From positions 4,556 through 15,460 of the forward strand of contig CAKMZU010000043.1 of assembly GCA_929200485.1 (NCBI GenBank): a DNA stretch of 10,905 nt. The letters are read 5' to 3'. A program made the position numbers and the translations under genes. The DNA is from an uncultured Gammaproteobacteria bacterium (lineage in GTDB: Bacteria; Pseudomonadota; Gammaproteobacteria; Pseudomonadales; DT-91). Every line of letters begins with the position of its first letter. Position 1 is the stretch's first letter. This document shows, piece after piece, positions 1 through 7,743 of the stretch. Under the pieces are notes generated by a model that searched no databases, had not been told where the DNA came from, and saw nothing but the letters and a program-made list of their open reading frames with translations.

Positions 1-650
1 TGACGATATTCATTTTCATTAAAATTATCGCAGAATTGATTGACAAAAACGCCGTCACCTAAAATACCTTTATCGGAAAAATTGCCGGGACTATCCAGCT
101 GGGTGTAAATGCTTGAATTTAAATAATATTTACCCTCTTCGAATTGACTCAGACAGTTAACAAGTGAGGCTAAGGTCATCTCTTCGTCTTTCTGATATTT
201 TAAAGGGTTTACAATGAGCAATTCTTCAGCGACCGCCACCATAACTTGAGCACTTATTATAAATTTTTTATCTTTCATATCCGTAACAACGGATTTTATA
301 TCTATTTTTCCATCTTGATGCTTCCAGATATCCAGAAATGTTTTAGCTATTTTTTCTGGGTCGACCTCATCTACTGGACTGGAATTTTCTTGCTGCAAAA
401 CCATTTTTCTGCATGCAAAACCGAGATAAATAAGTAATTTAGGACACATTCTTAATTTGATTTCTTTCTCTTCTCTCTTTTCAAATACCTCTTGTAGAAT
501 CAAGAGACCTGACATTCCATATCGGTCTGGAGGACTCAATTCACTGTACTCCCTTTGCCACGGAAATGACTCACCTTCCGGAGCAACCTCTGGAAAAACA
601 CCAAAAGCAGACTGTATTAATAATATAAAAAATAAATAAACGGATCGCAT
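1..650 (-). CDS. Sec-exported hypothetical protein, 3' end beyond the left edge
   Basis: I do not recognise this protein. The minus strand is open from an ATG at 650-648 to the window edge, giving 216 codons with no stop. An AGGT Shine-Dalgarno-like site at 660-657 lies 6 bases upstream of the ATG. The N-terminus is a good signal peptide: MR, then a hydrophobic stretch (about residues 4-15) ending SAFG, with likely cleavage after residue 17. The mature part is mixed and acidic, with four cysteines (69, 80, 166, 207), an LRMCPKLLIYLGFAC segment at 67-80, and no catalytic motif that I can name. No membrane segment is evident after the signal. It is divergent from the gene at 975. Periplasmic or secreted location is inferred from the signal only. 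Base composition is AT-rich, like the other unrecognised exported genes here. The reading frame is clear; the function is unknown. Confidence 0.8.
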   Translation of the reverse strand, partial: MRSVYLFFILLIQSAFGVFPEVAPEGESFPWQREYSELSPPDRYGMSGLLILQEVFEKREEKEIKLRMCPKLLIYLGFACRKMVLQQENSSPVDEVDPEKIAKTFLDIWKHQDGKIDIKSVVTDMKDKKFIISAQVMVAVAEELLIVNPLKYQKDEEMTLASLVNCLSQFEEGKYYLNSSIYTQLDSPGNFSDKGILGDGVFVNQFCDNFNENEYR

Positions 651-974
651 AAAAAAACCTACCTACCAATAAAAACACTAACTTAATCTAATATGAAAGT
701 GTTTAATGATATTTAGTTTCAATATTTATTTATTTTTAACCAGAAAATTAGAATCAACGGATCAGTGCTGTTATGGTTTTCTTCGCTCCGCCCATTACTC
801 CGCCTCCTGAACTTATCGACAACAGGGCACACAAAAACAATAACTTAACAAATTAAATTTTTGTCTCGACAATGGAGGCCTGTTTAACTTGCGAAGATTA
901 AAAAAAAGATTAAAAACATGAAATTAACCAGACAGTAAGAAGTCATAAAGATATTATTAACACTTTGGTTATAC
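651..974. other. Divergent intergenic region with a GC-richer patch
   Basis: This separates two divergent genes for exported proteins and should hold both promoters. For the plus-strand gene a weak candidate is TTGTCT (861-866), 17 bases, TTAACT (884-889). A 10-base direct repeat, AGATTAAAAA, lies at 895-904 and 908-917. Between about 755 and 835 the AT-rich sequence is interrupted by a GC-richer patch. On the minus strand this patch carries a perfect AGGAGG, 7 bases, then an ATG at 795 opening a 13-codon frame (MGGAKKTITALIR, stop at 756-754). The patch is bounded by imperfect complementary ends, GTGC-TGTT near 764 and AACAGGGCAC near 821-830. It could be a structured leader or an insertion remnant. 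No larger gene is visible. Confidence 0.4.
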
Positions 975-1808
975 GTGATGAAAAATTTATTTTTTTTATC
1001 ATTGCTCATTGTTTGCATTACTTGTAATAGTGCAATGTCTTGGCGTTTTTTCAGCCCCTTATATCTTTGGATGTTAGCTACTACTGCTTATTCAGGACTA
1101 GGAAAAAGCCAAGTTCCGGACTCATCTTACAATTGTATGATATTGAACTTCCAAAAGCCTCGTATCTTGGGCGATAGGCCCATTGCAGAATTGACATGTA
1201 TATATAACCCCCTTGCTAAAGAATCTTCAGGCAAGGCTAAAATGAATATTACTGCTTATAATGAAAAAATTTATCAAAAATATTCAGCATATAAATCTGC
1301 AGAGGCTTGGATTGAGCGGAGTAGTGATAAGAAAGGATCCAAATGTGAAATTGGTGAAGAAAATAATGGTGTATCTGAAGCATTTGAAAATGCAAAAAAA
1401 AGGCATAAATTAGAGGTTTGTGTAAATAGATTGCGCACATATAATTGCGTAGATAAATTTGATTGCCACTTCGAAAAAAAATATAGTCGATATCATCGTG
1501 ATGATCAGGATATTTATACTTTTGAATGTGATTATCATCCAAAGTGTAAAGACGCAAAACCTTCAAAAAATTATGTAATGAATATAGATGTGACGCTTGA
1601 ACATGAAGATTACTTTACTAAACTACCTGCTGAAGAAATTGATAGAATTCTATATTCTGCCAGGCAGAACGCAACCACCAATTTTTTAGAAGAAAAATGC
1701 AAAGAGATCAAAAAAGTTAAAAAAGTTAAAAAAGTTAAAAAAGTTAAAAAAAGTAAAAAAAGTAAAAAAAGTAAAAAAAGTAAAGATCATCCGCATGATG
1801 AGTTTTAA
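975..1808 (+). CDS. Sec-exported Cys-rich protein with a lysine-repeat tail
   Basis: I do not recognise this 277-residue protein. Residues 1-20 form a signal peptide: MMKN, a hydrophobic core, then CNSA, with likely cleavage after A20. The cysteines at 14 and 17 do not make a convincing lipobox. The mature part has nine cysteines (54, 75, 124, 149, 158, 164, 185, 191, 242), which suggests a disulfide-stabilised extracytoplasmic domain. Residues 158-191 are densest, with C158, C164, H165, C185, H188 and C191. Residues 246-269 are four KKV then four KKS triplets, and the protein ends KDHPHDEF. The tail is strongly basic and is encoded by a 9-bp tandem repeat. ATG codons occur at 975 and 978 with no strong Shine-Dalgarno site before either, so the exact start is uncertain by one codon. 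The long open frame with a signal peptide supports a real gene; its function is unknown. Confidence 0.8.
   Translation: MMKNLFFLSLLIVCITCNSAMSWRFFSPLYLWMLATTAYSGLGKSQVPDSSYNCMILNFQKPRILGDRPIAELTCIYNPLAKESSGKAKMNITAYNEKIYQKYSAYKSAEAWIERSSDKKGSKCEIGEENNGVSEAFENAKKRHKLEVCVNRLRTYNCVDKFDCHFEKKYSRYHRDDQDIYTFECDYHPKCKDAKPSKNYVMNIDVTLEHEDYFTKLPAEEIDRILYSARQNATTNFLEEKCKEIKKVKKVKKVKKVKKSKKSKKSKKSKDHPHDEF
1710..1781 (+). repeat. 9-bp tandem repeat (8 units) encoding KKV/KKS
   Basis: Eight contiguous 9-bp units lie in frame at the 3' end of the gene at 975-1808. The first four read AAAAAAGTT (Lys-Lys-Val) and the last four AAAAAAAGT (Lys-Lys-Ser). Copy-number change by whole units keeps the reading frame, so the lysine tail can lengthen or shorten without breaking the protein. 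The homopolymeric A runs are also likely sites of slippage. Confidence 0.95.
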
Positions 1809-1885
1809 TATTTTTAAATAGCCACGAGTAATCATAAAACAGGTTAGAAGGATTGTTTCTTTATATAATAGGTCCCTCGAATTCC

Positions 1886-1977
1886 AGGAGGCCGTCAAAT
1901 TTAAAATAAATGTTAGTTTTTCATTATATAAAAGAGATGTAAATTCTATATTTTCATCTCATCTCAGGCGGCCTCCT
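1886..1977. repeat. 9-bp perfect inverted repeat, 74-base spacer
   Basis: AGGAGGCCG at 1886-1894 is the exact reverse complement of CGGCCTCCT at 1969-1977. The right arm overlaps the stop codon of the second ABC exporter (1978-1976). The arms are GC-rich in an AT-rich gap and enclose the candidate terminator hairpin. They could form the base of a longer stem in the operon transcript or mark the ends of a small inserted element. Confidence 0.6.
1930..1960 (-). terminator. Candidate intrinsic terminator of the type I secretion operon
   Basis: Read on the minus strand just after the last operon gene, GAGATG (1960-1955) pairs with CATCTC (1939-1934) across a 15-base AT-rich loop. An inner AAA/TTT pairing is possible, and the stem is followed by TTTTATAT. 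The stem is short and only moderately GC-rich, so this is a plausible rather than strong terminator. Confidence 0.4.
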
Positions 1978-4138
1978 AACTTTGTTGTTCATAAACCGAG
2001 CGGTAATAGCTCTGTTGATTTAGCAGCTCATCAGGCGAACCTTTTTCGAGTATTTGCCCTTTGTCAATAACCAGGATGTCATCGCACATTCTGGTGGTAT
2101 AAAGCCTGTGAGCAATCACAATAATCGTTTTTTTGCCTTTCAGCTCAGATATACAACGTAAAATGATTTGCTCTGACTCAACATCCAGTGCCGCTGTCGC
2201 CTCATCAAAAATGAGTACTGGCGGGTCTAATACCAAACTTCTTGCAATAGCAATACGTTGCTTCTGCCCACCCGATAATTGACCACCAAATTCACCCACC
2301 TGCGTATCTAAACCTTCAGGCAGACCCTCCAGCATCTTATCAACCCCTGTCAGCGTCAAAATCGATTGCAGCGCTTCATCGGAAATCGACGGCTTTGCGA
2401 GGACAATATTATCGCGAATCGTCCCATTAAACAGCAGGCTATCCTGCAAGACCACGCCCACCTTTTGTCTTAGGGCATTACTATCAGCCAGCTGAATGTC
2501 TAATCCATCAATACGGATTTGGCCATGTTGAGGGATAACCATTTTTTGCAATAATCTTGCAATACTCGATTTACCCGATCCTGACTCACCAACGATACCC
2601 ACACAGGTCTTCGCAGGTATCTCGAATGAAAGCCCGGTTAACACTTCCGGGCTTGATAGGTGATAGCGAAAACATACTTGCACAAAAGACAAGCTGCCTT
2701 GCAGTTCAGGCAGCGCAGATTGGCCAAGATCTAATGCTCTTTCTGGCGTTTCATTAAGTATCAAACCCAGGCGCTCTATGGCCGTTTTACTTTGTTGTAA
2801 ATCCTGCCAGAACTGCGCAAGCCGCAGTACAGGCAAAGTGACATGGGATGATAGCAAATTAAAGGCCACCAATTCGCCCACGCTTAGCTCACCATTCATC
2901 ACCAACAAAGTGCCAAAATAAAGAATAAGAACGGTTGAAAGCTTAGAGACCAATACAATGAGATAGGCCGCATTTTGACCAAACAAGGTCACCCGCTTTT
3001 GACTGGTTAACGCAAGCGCCAAACGATCTTTCCATGAACGATTCAGTTGGTCTTCAATGCTACTGGATTTTATCAGCTCAACACCTGTCACAGACTCCGT
3101 TAAAAAACCATGATTATTGGCATTATGCTGGTAATTGACCTCCACACGCCGTTGAAAAAATGGGGCAAGCGCAAACCAGATAATAAATAGAAGCGTCAGC
3201 GTTCCCAGCGAAATCCAGGCTAATTGGCTTGCATAATAAAACATCACGACTAAAAAAATTCCGACAAACAGTAGATCAATCAACGACATTAATGCCGAGC
3301 TGGCTAAAAAATTACGCACCTGATCCATCTCTCTCAGTCTTGCAATCAGGTGGCCATTTTGATGCCTGCCAAAAAACGCCATGGGTAACTTAATCAAATG
3401 CGCATAGACATCCGACAGCATTTTAGTACTCATGCTACTCGATAGGTGAGCAAATAAAACGGAGCGAGCAAAATGCATTAAAGGGTCATAAAAGGCCATG
3501 ACAAGAAGAACCACTGACAATACGGTTAGTGTATCCAGGGTTCGATTGGATAAAACATCATCGATCACCACTTGAAACACCTTTGGGGTCACCAAGGCAA
3601 CAGCCTGAATGAGAAGCGATGCCCCCAAGATCCAATACAGGCTTGATTTATGACGGGCTATTAAAGGGAAGAATCTTGAAAAACCGAAGAGTTTTTGTCC
3701 TTTATCCGAATCTATTGCTTGTTGAAACAATAATAACTCGCTGGATGAATCTATCTGCTCAACGGGTATTTCAAGCGTTGATTGATCCTGCGGATTAATG
3801 ACGATTAATGTCTTGTCAGCCAGTCTCTCTACATTAAAAAACTGCTCTTTGAAATAAATAACTGTCGGTACATCTTTGGATAATGACACATCAGAGAATG
3901 AAAAAGACGCTGTTTTAAAGCCTAACTCCTGCGCTAGCCGCATCAACTCATTGACTTGTATTTTCTCAAGCTTTGTCCCTCGAGCAAGCTGCAGCTGCTC
4001 AATCGATATAGACAAATCAAAATACTGAGCCACTTGATGCAATGCCAATAGCCCACTATCCGCTTCACAATGATAATCTGTTTTCGATACTTTGATATGG
4101 CTGCTTGTAGCAAGGTTATCCGGGTTTAATGCTTCCAT
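1976..4138 (-). CDS. Type I secretion ABC permease/ATPase, RtxE-like second exporter
   Basis: This 720-residue inner-membrane exporter subunit has the HlyB/RtxB-family layout. Residues about 20-140 are a C39-peptidase-like domain, 160-445 the transmembrane domain, and 480-720 the ATPase. The peptidase-like domain is inactive by sequence: the usual Asp-Cys-Gly is D27-S28-G29, and phenylalanines stand where the catalytic His is expected near 100. It should therefore bind substrate rather than cut a leader. The ATPase is complete: Walker A GESGSGKSS (517-525), Q-loop Q565, signature LSGGQ (621-625), Walker B VLIFDE (641-646), H-loop H677. It is the last gene of the operon, starting 28 bases after the adaptor's stop. 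The order ABC, HlyD, ABC matches rtxB-rtxD-rtxE of Vibrio MARTX loci, where the two ABC proteins act together. The family is certain; the RtxE assignment is by order and architecture. Confidence 0.93.
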   Translation of the reverse strand: MEALNPDNLATSSHIKVSKTDYHCEADSGLLALHQVAQYFDLSISIEQLQLARGTKLEKIQVNELMRLAQELGFKTASFSFSDVSLSKDVPTVIYFKEQFFNVERLADKTLIVINPQDQSTLEIPVEQIDSSSELLLFQQAIDSDKGQKLFGFSRFFPLIARHKSSLYWILGASLLIQAVALVTPKVFQVVIDDVLSNRTLDTLTVLSVVLLVMAFYDPLMHFARSVLFAHLSSSMSTKMLSDVYAHLIKLPMAFFGRHQNGHLIARLREMDQVRNFLASSALMSLIDLLFVGIFLVVMFYYASQLAWISLGTLTLLFIIWFALAPFFQRRVEVNYQHNANNHGFLTESVTGVELIKSSSIEDQLNRSWKDRLALALTSQKRVTLFGQNAAYLIVLVSKLSTVLILYFGTLLVMNGELSVGELVAFNLLSSHVTLPVLRLAQFWQDLQQSKTAIERLGLILNETPERALDLGQSALPELQGSLSFVQVCFRYHLSSPEVLTGLSFEIPAKTCVGIVGESGSGKSSIARLLQKMVIPQHGQIRIDGLDIQLADSNALRQKVGVVLQDSLLFNGTIRDNIVLAKPSISDEALQSILTLTGVDKMLEGLPEGLDTQVGEFGGQLSGGQKQRIAIARSLVLDPPVLIFDEATAALDVESEQIILRCISELKGKKTIIVIAHRLYTTRMCDDILVIDKGQILEKGSPDELLNQQSYYRSVYEQQS

Positions 4139-4166
4139 GCTATTTTCTCTATTGTTGTCGGAATAA

Positions 4167-5339
4167 CTATCGCTCTCTTACCGACTCCGTTTGATATTGC
4201 TCAAGGGGACTTAATAAATAACTGATCATTCGTCTTTTGCCTGTCAAAATGCTCGTCGATAACGTCATGCCAAGCGACAAGGGTAAATCCACAGCGTCTA
4301 ATTCAAGACTGACACGCGCTGGAAAAAATAGCCCTTGCTCTTTGAGAGCAATGGCATCCTGAGCAATATAATCTACGCGCCCTTTTATAGCGCCATGACG
4401 AGTGTAAGGAAAACTTTCCACTTTCACATCAACCGCTTGCCCCACTTGAATAAACCCACGATCCTTACTTTTTATCAATATTTCAGCGACTAACATCTGC
4501 GTATCGGGCGCGATCATCATTATTTCCTGTAATGGCTCTATGACCATACCGCTATCCTTGATTTTCAAACCCTGAACGACTCCGCCAATGGGCGCTTTGA
4601 TAATACGCGCGTCAATCGCTTCGTTAACTTTCGTCAGACTGGCCTGCAATTCTTTTAATGTCGCCTCTGCTTTTTGAAGATTTTGATAACGCTTCTCATG
4701 GAACTCTGCTTTGAATGCACTAACGCGAATAGAGGTATCCGACAGATTCGGCTGGTTACTATCACCCTGTGCCATTTTTAATCCGTCAATTTGCGTTTGA
4801 TAATAATATTGCGATGTTCTAAGTCGATCTCGCGCTTGCGCTATTAATTTGGCCGATGCGTTTTGCGGTGGTTCAAACCCTGCTTCAGGGTCATCCAATG
4901 CCAATGCTTTTAATCGAGCGATATCTAATTGCGTATCCAGAATAAAATCATCCAGCATTTGCTTCTCAGCTAAATAGTCATCGTGATCTAATGTCATCAA
5001 TGTTTGCCCTTGATTGACTTTATCGCCATTAACGACCGACACGTCAACAATCTCACCCATGACCGATGAACGTACCATTTGCGTCCCCGCTTTTGAAACA
5101 AGCTTACCTTCGGCAACCGCCACAATATCCATAGAAAAAAGGAAAGCCAGCAAAATGATCAAAAGCATCAGCAGACAAATAAACAGCCCCAAAAAACGCC
5201 CCATCACACTTGGCTGTTTGGCAATGATTGCTTGATGCTCGGGTAAAAAATCATTCTCAGGCGTGGATTGAATAATTTGAAATTTAAAAAACCGCAATGC
5301 TTCATCCCCCAGGCATGGCCCTTGTGATCGTCTGAACAT
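4167..5339 (-). CDS. HlyD-family type I secretion periplasmic adaptor, RtxD-like
   Basis: This 390-residue membrane fusion protein links the inner-membrane ABC exporter to a TolC-type outer-membrane channel. Residues 1-47 are cytoplasmic and contain the family's EN-D-FLPEH element (29-35). Residues 48-69 are the single membrane anchor. A first lipoyl-type half-motif, GEIVDVSVVNGDKVNQGQTL, lies at 95-114. A helical hairpin of about 125 residues follows, then the second half (about 246-278, IIKAPIGGVVQGL) and a C-terminal beta-barrel region (about 280-365). It is roughly 90 residues shorter than E. coli HlyD (about 478), with the loss mainly in the hairpin. The ATG directly follows the TAA of the upstream exporter gene, in the same frame, which suggests translational coupling. 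The second ABC gene follows after 28 bases. Identity is secure at family level. Confidence 0.93.
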   Translation of the reverse strand: MFRRSQGPCLGDEALRFFKFQIIQSTPENDFLPEHQAIIAKQPSVMGRFLGLFICLLMLLIILLAFLFSMDIVAVAEGKLVSKAGTQMVRSSVMGEIVDVSVVNGDKVNQGQTLMTLDHDDYLAEKQMLDDFILDTQLDIARLKALALDDPEAGFEPPQNASAKLIAQARDRLRTSQYYYQTQIDGLKMAQGDSNQPNLSDTSIRVSAFKAEFHEKRYQNLQKAEATLKELQASLTKVNEAIDARIIKAPIGGVVQGLKIKDSGMVIEPLQEIMMIAPDTQMLVAEILIKSKDRGFIQVGQAVDVKVESFPYTRHGAIKGRVDYIAQDAIALKEQGLFFPARVSLELDAVDLPLSLGMTLSTSILTGKRRMISYLLSPLEQYQTESVRER

Positions 5340-7526
5340 TTACTTTTCAACAGAACCTACTGAAAAATTCAGTTGATTTTGAGATTCCCAAAGCGAGCGA
5401 TACAAAGAGCCCGGCTGCTTAAACAACGACTCATGGCTGCCAGACTCGGCAACCTGCCCATCTTTTAACAAAAATATCTGATCAACCTGTTTGATACTCG
5501 AAAGCCTGTGGGCAATATAGATTTGTGTTGGCTGATAACCAAGCCCAGCGATTTGCTGCATCAAATCCGATTGTGTGCTTTCATCCAAAGCTGAGGTCGC
5601 CTCATCAAAAATCAGCACACTGGGTTGACTTAGTAAGGCTCTGGCAATCGCTATCCGCTGTTTTTGACCGCCAGAAAGCGAATGCCCTCCTTCCTCAACC
5701 AGCGTGTTATAACCTTCATCGAGGCCCAGAATAAATTCATGCGCGCGGGCAACTTTAGCCACCTCAATAATGTCATCTAAACTGGCTTTAGGTTTCAACA
5801 AGGCAATATTTTCTCGTATCGTTCGATTGAACAAAAACGTCTCTTGCGAGACCACCGCAAGCTGTTGCCGTAACTGGGTTAAGTCCCAATCCTCTATCGT
5901 TTGCTCATTGATGGTTAAACGACCAGACTCAGCCACATAGAGTTTTTGCAGCAGTTTAACCAAGGTACTTTTTCCCGAGCCTGATTCACCAATAATGGCA
6001 ACTTGACTACCTGCTGTAATCGTCAAAGACAAGCCTTGTAAAATAAATGGCTGCTCAGCCTGATAACGGAAACTGACATTTTCCACCTCAAGGCCAAGTC
6101 CTGATTTCTCAGTGCTGTCTTTTTCATTACCTTCGTTTATATCCCCTCCGTCGATGCCACTGGGATTGGATTCAGGATGCGTATTCAAGACATCACCGAT
6201 TTGCATTAAAGACACTTTGGTTTGCACAAAATCCCGCCACAGCTGCGTTAATTTTAATATTGGCTGCATGGCATGCTGCGCCATCATGTTAAAGGCAATG
6301 AGTTGCCCAATGGTTAATTCAACCGCAATCACCATCTTGGCGCCAAAATAAATCACACCCGCCAAGGCCATTTTTTGAAAAAGTTGTACCCAAAAATCTT
6401 GTGTGTGCATCAGTTTAGCGACATAAAAGTTGGCCAGCATTGTATCCCTGGCCTGATGCTCGAAGGTTTGCCCCATTGAACGTTCAACCGCATGCGCTTT
6501 AACCGTTTCGATATTGTTCACAGACTCGGTTAAAAACGCACTGTTAATCGCCGCTGCCTGATAAAGCATCATTAGTCGTGCCTGCAGCCTTGGCGTAATC
6601 ATCCATACAACTAAAAAACACAAAGGAATGGTGGCTAAAACAATGGCCGCTAATAGTGGAGAATATAAAAACATCACGGCAAAAAAGACCCAAAGAAACA
6701 AGCAATCGAGAATCAATGTATTCGCCGCCCCTGTCATAAATTCCCGGATACTATTGAGCTGGCTTACCCGCATGACAGTCACCCCCACACTACGGGACTT
6801 GAAATAACCCAACGGCAATTTAAGCAAATGTTCATACAGCAAAGCGCCTAATTTAGCATCGATGCGTGTGCTGGTATGGGTAGATAAATATTGGCGAATA
6901 ATGCTTAACAGATACTCTGTTATTACCACCATTGCCATCGCAATGCCGATAACGAACAAGGTGTCATAGGCTTGATTGACAATCACCTTATCCATGACCA
7001 CCTGAAAAAACAGTGGTATGCAAAGTGCCAGGCATTGAATACACAATGCACTCACTAATAATTCACCAATAAAGTGTTTATAGGTTAAAAGATGCGGGAT
7101 AAACCAACGTGCATTAAATCGAAATTGTGTTTTCTGCCCTTCCCTATCGACAACTTTCAGCGTTCTGCCTGTCAATGTATCGTTAAAATCATCCATAGAC
7201 ACTGTTTCAGGTATCGCTTGATCAAAGTGTTTGATTAATAAACGGTTATCGGTTTGCTGGAATACTAATACCCAATCCCCCTCGTGATTTTCTACCAATA
7301 AAGGTAATTGACCTTGAATGCGATGAAGCTTTTGATGCGTTTTAAACTCACACCGAACATCATCGGCTAACGCAAATTGCTTGAGCAACGCATCATCAGG
7401 TATTCCACTATCGATTGATTCAAGGCGTTTTTCGATTTCATCAGGTGCAATGGGTGTTTGTGCCTGCCTTAGCAGGCAATACCCCTGGATGATGCTTTGC
7501 TGACTTCGCGTAAGAGAGATCGCCAC
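5340..7526 (-). CDS. Type I secretion ABC permease/ATPase, RtxB-like first exporter
   Basis: This 728-residue HlyB/RtxB-family exporter is the first gene of the three-gene operon. It starts with GTG at 7526-7524, preceded by a GGGA-type ribosome site; no in-frame ATG would keep the N-terminal domain. Residues about 8-125 are a very degenerate C39-like domain with no Asp-Cys-Gly, and Asp replaces the His before WVLV (84-88). The transmembrane domain spans about 145-435 and includes IPLFFQVVMDKV (170-181), closely matching HlyB. A Gly/Glu/Asn/Asp-rich linker at 455-477 leads to a complete ATPase: Walker A GESGSGKST (513-521), Q561, LSGGQ (617-621), Walker B VLIFDE (637-642), H673. The paired ABC protein in the same operon differs widely, so a heteromeric exporter is likely. 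No substrate gene is adjacent in the window. Confidence 0.93.
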   Translation of the reverse strand: MAISLTRSQQSIIQGYCLLRQAQTPIAPDEIEKRLESIDSGIPDDALLKQFALADDVRCEFKTHQKLHRIQGQLPLLVENHEGDWVLVFQQTDNRLLIKHFDQAIPETVSMDDFNDTLTGRTLKVVDREGQKTQFRFNARWFIPHLLTYKHFIGELLVSALCIQCLALCIPLFFQVVMDKVIVNQAYDTLFVIGIAMAMVVITEYLLSIIRQYLSTHTSTRIDAKLGALLYEHLLKLPLGYFKSRSVGVTVMRVSQLNSIREFMTGAANTLILDCLFLWVFFAVMFLYSPLLAAIVLATIPLCFLVVWMITPRLQARLMMLYQAAAINSAFLTESVNNIETVKAHAVERSMGQTFEHQARDTMLANFYVAKLMHTQDFWVQLFQKMALAGVIYFGAKMVIAVELTIGQLIAFNMMAQHAMQPILKLTQLWRDFVQTKVSLMQIGDVLNTHPESNPSGIDGGDINEGNEKDSTEKSGLGLEVENVSFRYQAEQPFILQGLSLTITAGSQVAIIGESGSGKSTLVKLLQKLYVAESGRLTINEQTIEDWDLTQLRQQLAVVSQETFLFNRTIRENIALLKPKASLDDIIEVAKVARAHEFILGLDEGYNTLVEEGGHSLSGGQKQRIAIARALLSQPSVLIFDEATSALDESTQSDLMQQIAGLGYQPTQIYIAHRLSSIKQVDQIFLLKDGQVAESGSHESLFKQPGSLYRSLWESQNQLNFSVGSVEK

Positions 7527-7567
7527 CTTTTCCCACTCTTTTTATGCAATTCACTGAGTGTAGAAGT

Positions 7568-7596
7568 TCTTTAAAAAACTACCAGTGAAGACGCAA
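7568..7596 (-). promoter_or_regulatory. Candidate sigma70-type promoter of the secretion operon
   Basis: On the minus strand TTGCGT (7596-7591), a 17-base spacer and TAAAGA (7573-7568) lie about 40-70 bases before the GTG of the first exporter gene. The spacing is ideal, but the -10 box keeps only about half of the consensus. The location fits an operon promoter; the match alone is weak. Confidence 0.25.
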
Positions 7597-7701
7597 AATA
7601 GCCCTGCCCTGAATCTTAAAAAAAATGCGTGTCATTAATACAGGGACTTGTGGTCATTGATGAAATTCAGTACATCAGTGCTCAAGTGGAGAGTTTATTT
7701 T

Positions 7702-7731
7702 TATTTCTATTTCTATTTCTATTTCTATTTC
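7702..7731. repeat. Hexanucleotide tandem repeat (TATTTC)x5
   Basis: Five perfect TATTTC units on the plus strand (GAAATA on the minus strand) begin 13 bases past the stop codon of the exported protein at 8532-7744. In that gene's frame the units read Glu-Ile five times. The 6-bp unit keeps frame when it expands or contracts. It lies between that gene and the secretion operon. Confidence 0.95.
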
Positions 7732-7743
7732 TCTTCGATTTTC

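Noticed and set aside
246..639. Two plus-strand frames of about 60 codons each (246-437 and 457-639)
   Set aside because: They lie opposite the long minus-strand frame at 1-650, which has a signal peptide and a ribosome site. The plus frames have neither.
918..938. Tiny frame MKLTRQ before the gene at 975
   Set aside because: Six codons with no ribosome site; not supportable as a leader peptide.
1686..1898. Minus-strand frame rich in Phe (FFTFF repeats)
   Set aside because: It is the antisense reading of the lysine-coding 9-bp repeat and has no independent support.
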